NCBI GenBank assembly: GCA_010365175.1
Contig: JAAFGW010000056.1
Location: 1-12,409, forward strand
DNA length: 12,409 bases
From: Sulfuriferula multivorans
GTDB lineage: Bacteria; Pseudomonadota; Gammaproteobacteria; Burkholderiales; Thiobacillaceae
Reading direction: 5' to 3'
Below are positions 8,349 to 12,409 of the stretch, one piece after another. The translations under genes and the position numbers were made by a program. Under the pieces are notes generated by a model, which was not told the origin of the DNA, made no database searches, and worked only from the letters and a program-made list of their open reading frames with translations. Position 1 is the first letter of the stretch. Each line of letters opens with the position of its first letter.

Positions 8349-8495
8349 AAACGAAGCAGATCGCACGTCGGTCCTGTTTGTCTCGGGGGCTGTCGACGAA
8401 CGTTTTCAGCTACTTATTTGCCTTCAACTCCTACGTGCTGAATCAGCTTGCCAAGAGATGCTTTTGGGCGCTGATGTAGCTAACCAACTGGCTTG

Positions 8496-8505
8496 CACAA
8501 TTGTG
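8496..8505. promoter_or_regulatory. 10-bp perfect palindrome CACAATTGTG upstream of the DUF1840 gene
   Basis: CACAATTGTG is a perfect palindrome 36 nt before the DUF1840 start codon, in the 193-nt gap after the EAL gene. A TTGCAC at 8493-8498 overlaps it and could be a -35 element, but no good -10 follows at 17 bp. It may be a small operator; chance occurrence is also plausible. Confidence 0.25.
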
Positions 8506-8541
8506 TGGGCAGTGACTTCCTATTCATTCGAGGACAATTCC

Positions 8542-8838
8542 ATGCTGGTAACTTTTACAACCAAGGCCTTTGCCGACATCACCCTGTTCGGCGATATCGC
8601 GCTTGCGATGATTAAAATGATGGGACACAGCCCCAACGTGCCCGGTGCGATTCTTGCGGAAGATGTCCCGGCGGCCCTGAGTCGGTTAACCGACGCTATC
8701 GAGGCAGACAATGCCCCGCCACCCGTTGAGGACCAAGATGCCGATGAACCGGTGGTAAGCATGAAACATCGAGCGTTGCCGCTTATGGATCTGCTTGCTG
8801 CCGCAGCCAAGGCTGAAGCCAACGTCATGTGGAAATAA
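8542..8838 (+). CDS. DUF1840 domain-containing protein
   Basis: A 98-residue acidic protein matching the DUF1840 pattern: MLVTF at the N-terminus, then FADITLFGDIALAMIKMMG, an Asp/Glu/Pro-rich low-complexity linker (about residues 57-71), and a C-terminal VSMKHRALPLMDLLAAAAKA helix ending in MW. The family is about 100-115 residues, mostly betaproteobacterial, with no established function; no signal peptide or membrane helix is seen. The ATG at 8542 is preferred because GAGGA (8530-8534) lies 7 nt upstream. A longer in-frame opening from 8302 would overlap the EAL gene and adds residues unlike the family. It is probably transcribed independently of the EAL gene, given the 193-nt gap. Confidence 0.85.
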   Translation: MLVTFTTKAFADITLFGDIALAMIKMMGHSPNVPGAILAEDVPAALSRLTDAIEADNAPPPVEDQDADEPVVSMKHRALPLMDLLAAAAKAEANVMWK

Positions 8839-8941
8839 ATTCCCGCCCGGGCTTCCCCGCACTGATGCCGTAGAATATCAGCCCCACCAAATTTGACAGA
8901 AGTGAAGCGGGTCTGCACGGGTCTCGCTGGCGCTGATTACA

Positions 8942-8962
8942 TTGACCTCTGGCCAGTTGGAA
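8942..8962 (+). promoter_or_regulatory. Possible CueR/MerR-type metal-responsive promoter element
   Basis: TTGACC (8942-8947), then ten bases, then TGGAA (8958-8962) reproduces the spacing of the CueR-controlled E. coli copA promoter as I remember it. The left half-site here is CCTCTG rather than CCTTCC, the right half is GGAAAT rather than GGAAGG, and no good -10 follows at the 19-bp MerR-type spacing. This is a suggestive resemblance only, about 200 nt ahead of the pump gene. Confidence 0.22.
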
Positions 8963-8989
8963 ATACACGCTTTTCCGCTTTACGTACGC

Positions 8990-9033
8990 CAGCGCACATA
9001 CAACTTTCGGTATGAACGAGACACTGTGCGCTG
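8990..9033. repeat. 9-bp perfect inverted repeat in the copper ATPase leader
   Basis: CAGCGCACA (8990-8998) and TGTGCGCTG (9025-9033) are perfect reverse complements separated by 26 nt. In RNA this would be a GC-rich 9-bp stem with a large loop; in DNA it could be two half-sites. No T-run follows, so a simple intrinsic terminator is unlikely. Confidence 0.5.
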
Positions 9034-9047
9034 TGGTTGAAACCACA
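9032..9047. promoter_or_regulatory. 16-bp dyad TGTGGTT-GA-AACCACA, candidate operator
   Basis: A perfect 7-bp inverted repeat with a 2-nt centre, too tight for an RNA hairpin but well suited to a dimeric DNA-binding regulator. It lies 115 nt upstream of the copper ATPase start and shares two bases with the larger inverted repeat before it. It does not match the CopY, CsoR or CueR consensus sequences I know, so the regulator is unidentified. Confidence 0.45.
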
Positions 9048-9162
9048 TTAACCTCTCAAACAGTTGATGTGCGGATGGCCTTTTTGGCTGCAGCATTTCG
9101 CTTGGCGATCGCAGTGCAGACGCACAGGAAGTTAAGTTGCACCTTATAGAGGAAGCGTCGAT

Positions 9163-11346
9163 ATGAAACCGCATTCAGATCATTCTGAAATGGTGCACGA
9201 ACACCCGCCCCATCACGACCATCAAAACCATCACGCCCACATGGCGGAAGATTTCCGCAAGCGATTCTGGATCGCGCTGGTTCTAACCCTTCCCATTCTG
9301 GTTCTCTCACCAATGCTCCAGACGCTGGTGGGTCTGCGCGAGACCATCCGCTTTACTGGCGACCTGTATGTTCTATTCGGTTTTTCTTCTGCCGTTTTCT
9401 GGTATGGCGGCTGGCCGTTTCTGAAAGGACTATACGAGGAGCTTAAAGCCAGACAGCCCGGGATGATGACCCTGGTCGCGGTTGCCATCACCACCGCGTA
9501 TGCCTACAGCAGCGCGGTGGTGTTCGGCTTGACCGGGAAAGTATTCTTTTGGGAACTCGCCACCCTGGTCGACGTGATGTTGCTGGGGCACTGGATCGAG
9601 ATGAAGTCGGTGATGGGCGCATCGAAGGCGCTGGAGGAATTGGCCAAACTCATGCCCTCCGACGCCCACAAGCTCATGCCGGACGGCAGCGTAAAGGACG
9701 TGCCGCTAAGTGAGCTGGTGGTGGACGACAAGGTCCTGATCAAGCCGGGGGAGAAAATCCCTGCAGATGGCGTCATCGTCGAGGGCGAAAGCGCAGTCAA
9801 TGAAGCCATGCTCACCGGAGAATCAACCCCGGTCACCAAAAAAGCCGATGACAAGGTCATCGGCGGCGCCATCAATGGCGAAGGGTCGCTGACCATCGCA
9901 GTCAAGGGGACCGGCAAGGATTCGTTTCTGTCACAGGTGATCGACCTGGTCAAACAGGCCCAGGAAAGCAAGTCGAAGACCCAGGATCTGGCCAACACCG
10001 CAGCGATGTGGCTCACCCTCATTGCCCTGAGCGGTGGCGCGATCACCTTCTTTATCTGGCTGGGCGTCATGGGCAAAGAACTTTCCTTTGCCATCGAGCG
10101 CGCCGTGACGGTCATGGTCATCACCTGTCCGCATGCCTTGGGACTGGCCGTGCCGCTGGTCGTGGCGGTCTCCACGGCGCTGGCTGCGAGCAATGGATTG
10201 CTGATTCGCAATCGTCCCGCCTTTGAGCGCGCCCGAAAAGTACAGGCGATCATTTTCGACAAAACCGGCACTCTCACCGAGGGTCGCTTTGGCGTGACCG
10301 ATACCCTGCTGTTCTCTCAGGACATCAACGAAGAATCGCTGCATCAGTATGCGGCCTCGGTGGAAGCCCATTCCGAACATCCCATCGCCCGCGCCATTGC
10401 CGACGCTGCCGAAAATAAATTGTCCATTGAAAATTTCAAGGGTATTGCCGGTAAAGGTGCCGAGGCCCAGGTCGAGGGCAAGGAGGTCAAGGTGGTGAGC
10501 CCCGGCTACCTGAGTGAACAGAACATCGCGATGGACGACCCGCGTGTGGAGGAACTCAAAGCGCAAGGCAAGACGGTCGTATTCGTGCTGATCGACGGGC
10601 AACTGCAAGGCGCGATTGCCCTGGCCGACATCATCCGCCCCGAGTCGAAGCAGGCGATTGCCGCGCTCAAGGAAATGGGCATCCAGTGCATGATGCTCAC
10701 CGGCGACAACAAGCAAGTCGCGCAATGGGTTTCGGACCAGGTCGGGCTGGACGAATACTTCGCAGAAGTCCTGCCGCAGGACAAGGCGGCCAAGGTCAAG
10801 GAAGTCCAGTCCCGCGGCATGGTGGTGGCCATGACCGGTGATGGGGTGAACGATGCGCCCGCGCTGGCGCAGGCGGATCTGGGGATCGCCATCGGTGCGG
10901 GGTCGGATGTAGCAGTCGAAACCGCAGACATCATCCTGGTGCGCAGCAACCCTTTGGATGTCGTGGCGCTTCTCAAGCTGTCCAAGGCCACCTATAGCAA
11001 GATGATCCAGAACCTGATCTGGGCGACCGGCTATAACGCGTTCGCCATCCCCTTGGCAGGCGGCGCACTTTACGCCTGGGGCGTGTTGCTTTCTCCCGCA
11101 TTGGGCGCGGCGCTGATGGCCGCGAGTACCGTGATAGTCGCGATTAACGCGCGCTTGCTCCGCATATCCCGGGGGTCTGATACCACTGCGGCGATGTCGA
11201 CAGAAAATAAAGGCGGCGTTTCGCAAAAACAGATCGCCAAGCGCGCTTATGAACTGTACGAGCAACATGGCCACCAGGACGGTCACACAAAACAGGACTG
11301 GCTGCAGGCAGAGCGTGAAATACGGAAAGATACAGTTGAAAAATGA
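9163..11346 (+). CDS. copB: CopB-type (P1B-3) copper/silver-translocating P-type ATPase with C-terminal DUF2934-like tail
   Basis: A 727-residue inner-membrane ATPase exporting copper (or silver) from the cytoplasm. The N-terminus has no HMA domain but is His-rich (10 His in the first 27 residues), typical of the CopB class. Visible motifs: actuator TGE (218-220); CPH in TM6 (322-324), which defines P1B-3; phosphorylated Asp366 in DKTGT; the HP pair 406-407 in the nucleotide domain; hinge GDGVND (559-564); YN at 624-625 in TM7; and MxxST at 652-656 in TM8. All catalytic elements are intact. After TM8 an unusual soluble tail (about 670-727) contains IAKRAYELYEQHG and WLQAEREI, the DUF2934 pattern. 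The ATG at 9163 has AGAGGAAG (9148-9155) upstream. CopB pumps are classically assigned to Cu(II) or Ag(I), though substrate valence is debated. This is not the outer-membrane protein also called CopB. No copper chaperone or regulator gene is adjacent. Confidence 0.93.
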   Translation: MKPHSDHSEMVHEHPPHHDHQNHHAHMAEDFRKRFWIALVLTLPILVLSPMLQTLVGLRETIRFTGDLYVLFGFSSAVFWYGGWPFLKGLYEELKARQPGMMTLVAVAITTAYAYSSAVVFGLTGKVFFWELATLVDVMLLGHWIEMKSVMGASKALEELAKLMPSDAHKLMPDGSVKDVPLSELVVDDKVLIKPGEKIPADGVIVEGESAVNEAMLTGESTPVTKKADDKVIGGAINGEGSLTIAVKGTGKDSFLSQVIDLVKQAQESKSKTQDLANTAAMWLTLIALSGGAITFFIWLGVMGKELSFAIERAVTVMVITCPHALGLAVPLVVAVSTALAASNGLLIRNRPAFERARKVQAIIFDKTGTLTEGRFGVTDTLLFSQDINEESLHQYAASVEAHSEHPIARAIADAAENKLSIENFKGIAGKGAEAQVEGKEVKVVSPGYLSEQNIAMDDPRVEELKAQGKTVVFVLIDGQLQGAIALADIIRPESKQAIAALKEMGIQCMMLTGDNKQVAQWVSDQVGLDEYFAEVLPQDKAAKVKEVQSRGMVVAMTGDGVNDAPALAQADLGIAIGAGSDVAVETADIILVRSNPLDVVALLKLSKATYSKMIQNLIWATGYNAFAIPLAGGALYAWGVLLSPALGAALMAASTVIVAINARLLRISRGSDTTAAMSTENKGGVSQKQIAKRAYELYEQHGHQDGHTKQDWLQAEREIRKDTVEK

Positions 11347-11358
11347 TCTGGGCAGATT

Positions 11359-11380
11359 GCTTTCCCCTCGTGGGGAAAGC
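11359..11380 (+). terminator. Perfect 9-bp stem-loop after the copper ATPase
   Basis: GCTTTCCCC (11359-11367), a TCGT loop and GGGGAAAGC (11372-11380) form a perfect hairpin 13 nt after the ATPase stop. The position and stability fit a terminator, but the 3' flank (CTAATC) has no T-run, so it may be Rho-assisted or protect the mRNA 3' end. Confidence 0.6.
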
Positions 11381-11521
11381 CTAATCAAAAGGCGAGGCGC
11401 CGTCAGCCGGTTTCCAGATACGGGCTCGGCACCATGATGGTCGGTATTTGATTTAGGAACAGGTACCTCACGCGCGATCGTGTGGTCTGTCGCAAGTTGG
11501 CATCAATAAGGATCCCGCACT

Positions 11522-12142
11522 ATGAAACAAGACAAGCATCTTTCGATGATCCGCAGCTTTCATCTTGCGGACTGGTTTACCCTGGGCAATGCAGCCTGCG
11601 GCGTCGGTGCGCTGTTTTCCGTCATGACCTATTTGCAGACCCCGGATGTGCTGCATCTGTATTTTGCGTGCGCGCTGGTTGCCCTGGCATTTGTATTCGA
11701 TATTTTCGATGGCAGCGTTGCGCGCTGGCGCCAACAAAGTTCGGTGCTGGGGCGCGAGCTGGATTCCCTCTCCGATGTAATCTCGTTCGGCGTTGCGCCC
11801 GCAGCCATCGCCTATGGCGTTGGCATGGACGGCCTGTGGGATCGCTTGATTCTGATTTACTTCGTGGTATGCGGTGTGAGCCGCCTTGCCCGCTACAACA
11901 TCACCGCCGAAACCCTGGCGCAAGGCAGCGACAAAGTGAAGTACTTCGAAGGCACGCCGATCCCCAGCTCAGTCATTCTCGTGATCGTTATCGCCATCGC
12001 CGCCGGCTACGGTGCAATCGGCGACCAACTCTGGTTTGGGATGATCCACCTGGGGCTATGGCAACTTCATCCACTGGTATTGATGTTCGGGGTTTCCGGC
12101 TCGTTGATGATCAGCCGGACCCTGCACATTCCGAAACTTTGA
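11522..12142 (+). CDS. pssA: CDP-diacylglycerol--serine O-phosphatidyltransferase (phosphatidylserine synthase)
   Basis: This integral membrane enzyme makes phosphatidylserine from CDP-diacylglycerol and L-serine, the first step towards phosphatidylethanolamine. The 206-residue protein has the complete CDP-alcohol phosphatidyltransferase signature DG-x2-AR-x8-G-x3-D-x3-D: Asp63, Gly64, Ala67, Arg68, Gly77, Asp81 and Asp85, which bind metal and CDP. FTLGNAACGVGALF near the N-terminus and the EGTPIPSS loop (143-150) point to PssA rather than PgsA. About six to eight hydrophobic segments are visible, as expected for the membrane-bound type II enzyme and unlike the peripheral E. coli PssA. AAGGA (11508-11512) lies 9 nt before the ATG. 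The decarboxylase partner gene psd is not in the window. Flanking hairpins on both sides suggest a monocistronic unit. Confidence 0.88.
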   Translation: MKQDKHLSMIRSFHLADWFTLGNAACGVGALFSVMTYLQTPDVLHLYFACALVALAFVFDIFDGSVARWRQQSSVLGRELDSLSDVISFGVAPAAIAYGVGMDGLWDRLILIYFVVCGVSRLARYNITAETLAQGSDKVKYFEGTPIPSSVILVIVIAIAAGYGAIGDQLWFGMIHLGLWQLHPLVLMFGVSGSLMISRTLHIPKL

Positions 12143-12167
12143 GCGGGGTGTCGCATCAAACCAGCTG

Positions 12168-12201
12168 GCATCGACAGCGACCGAATTCGGCTCGTCGATG
12201 C
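12168..12201 (+). terminator. Stem-loop downstream of pssA
   Basis: GCATCGAC (12168-12175) pairs perfectly with GTCGATGC (12194-12201). The 18-nt loop itself contains the palindrome CCGAATTCGG (12181-12190). It lies 25 nt after the pssA stop, where a terminator is expected. There is no T-run after the stem, so it could be a Rho-dependent 3' end structure or a DNA site. Confidence 0.4.
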
Positions 12202-12290
12202 GTTGAACTGCCCCTATGCAAAACCTGACCGCCGTTTGCGAATGCCTGGAAACGGGCACACGACATAACCATTCATAACTCGAGAATCTT

Positions 12291-12409
12291 ATGCGCCCTC
12301 TACATGTCCTTCCCCTCCTCCTCAGCCTGCTGATCCTGAATCTGGGCGCTTGTGGTGAGATGGCAAGCTTGCCGGAACAGGCGGGCGTCGGCCCCCATCC
12401 GACATTGCC
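12291..12409 (+). CDS. Lipoprotein N-terminus, probably PQQ-dependent sorbosone/sugar dehydrogenase (3' end outside window)
   Basis: The frame runs from ATG 12291 off the window end, giving 39 residues plus two bases. It has a lipoprotein signal peptide: Arg2, a Leu-rich core (about residues 4-19), and a lipobox LGAC with Cys21 as the lipidation site. The mature part, reading LPEQAGVGPHPTLP, resembles the start of the beta-propeller PQQ-dependent sorbosone/glucose dehydrogenase-like family, whose members I recall beginning with a similar AG-x-GP-x-PTLP stretch. GAG at 12282-12284, 6 nt upstream, is a weak ribosome binding site. The lipoprotein call is firm; the dehydrogenase assignment rests on a short memory-based match. 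Confidence 0.6.
   Translation, partial: MRPLHVLPLLLSLLILNLGACGEMASLPEQAGVGPHPTL

Larger units (their letters stand above)
8839..9162. other. Gene-free leader region upstream of the copper ATPase
   Basis: These 324 nt hold no recognisable gene. The structure seen is a GCCCGGGC palindrome (8845-8852) just after the DUF1840 stop, without a T-run; a CueR-like half-matching site (8942-8962); a 9-bp inverted repeat (8990-8998 with 9025-9033); and an abutting 16-bp dyad (9032-9047). A long structured leader fits a regulated metal-resistance gene. Confidence 0.55.

Noticed and set aside
8302..8541. In-frame upstream extension of the DUF1840 protein by 80 residues
   Set aside because: It overlaps the end of the EAL gene, has no family-like sequence, and the ATG at 8542 has a good ribosome binding site and gives the normal family N-terminus MLVTF.
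8845..8852. GCCCGGGC palindrome after the DUF1840 stop as a terminator
   Set aside because: Stem arms are only 4 bp with no loop and no T-run; not a credible terminator.
8825..9046. Minus-strand 73-codon ORF with a GTG start and an AGAGG-like upstream sequence
   Set aside because: The encoded peptide has no recognisable domain, the frame runs into the 3' end of the DUF1840 gene, and the start sits inside the 16-bp dyad. It cannot be excluded as a small gene but nothing supports it.
9088..9119. CTGCA ... TGCAG inverted repeat near the copper ATPase start
   Set aside because: Only 5-bp arms with a long spacer; expected by chance in GC-rich DNA.
9931..11388. Long minus-strand ORF (485 codons) opposite the copper ATPase
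   Set aside because: The + strand encodes a complete P-type ATPase with all motifs; the antisense frame shows no recognisable domain and is a GC-codon artefact.

Overview
The window looks like chromosomal DNA of a Gram-negative betaproteobacterium. A Nitrosomonadales/Gallionellaceae-type lineage is my guess, not shown. Support comes from a DUF1840 protein (a family I know mainly from Betaproteobacteria), a cyclic beta-glucan synthase, a lipobox lipoprotein and dense, moderately GC-rich coding. All supported genes lie on the + strand. I see no tRNA, rRNA, CRISPR array, insertion sequence or phage gene.

Layout: (1) 1-4401, the C-terminal part of a very large cyclic beta-1,2-glucan synthase (NdvB/ChvB/Cgs type) with the end of the glycoamylase-like domain, two GH94 N-type beta-sandwich repeats and the GH94 catalytic barrel; its N-terminus is outside the window. 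(2) 4402-4722, a gene-free region with a candidate promoter and operator-like inverted repeat. (3) 4723-8348, a two-gene operon with an ATGA overlap: a KaiB-family thioredoxin-like protein and a 1102-residue PAS-GAF-PAS-GAF-GGDEF-EAL protein. The GGDEF motif is degenerate and the EAL motifs are intact, so it is probably a c-di-GMP phosphodiesterase. (4) 8542-8838, a DUF1840 protein. (5) 8839-9162, a gene-free leader with two strong dyads. (6) 9163-11346, a CopB-type (P1B-3, CPH motif) copper ATPase with a His-rich N-terminus and an unexpected C-terminal DUF2934-like tail. (7) 11522-12142, phosphatidylserine synthase PssA. (8) 12291-12409, the N-terminus of a lipoprotein resembling PQQ-dependent sorbosone/sugar dehydrogenases, cut by the window end.

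The most unusual unit is the KaiB/EAL pair. KaiB normally works with the KaiC ATPase, but no kaiC is present here and KaiB is instead translationally coupled to a multi-sensor c-di-GMP enzyme. This suggests, without proving it, a KaiB-based input into c-di-GMP signalling. The kaiB reading frame also carries an in-frame 12-nt tandem duplication. The second point of interest is the DUF2934-like tail on the copper pump together with the palindromes in its leader. The remaining genes (glucan synthase, PssA, DUF1840) look like ordinary envelope or housekeeping neighbours with no clear functional link to these two units.
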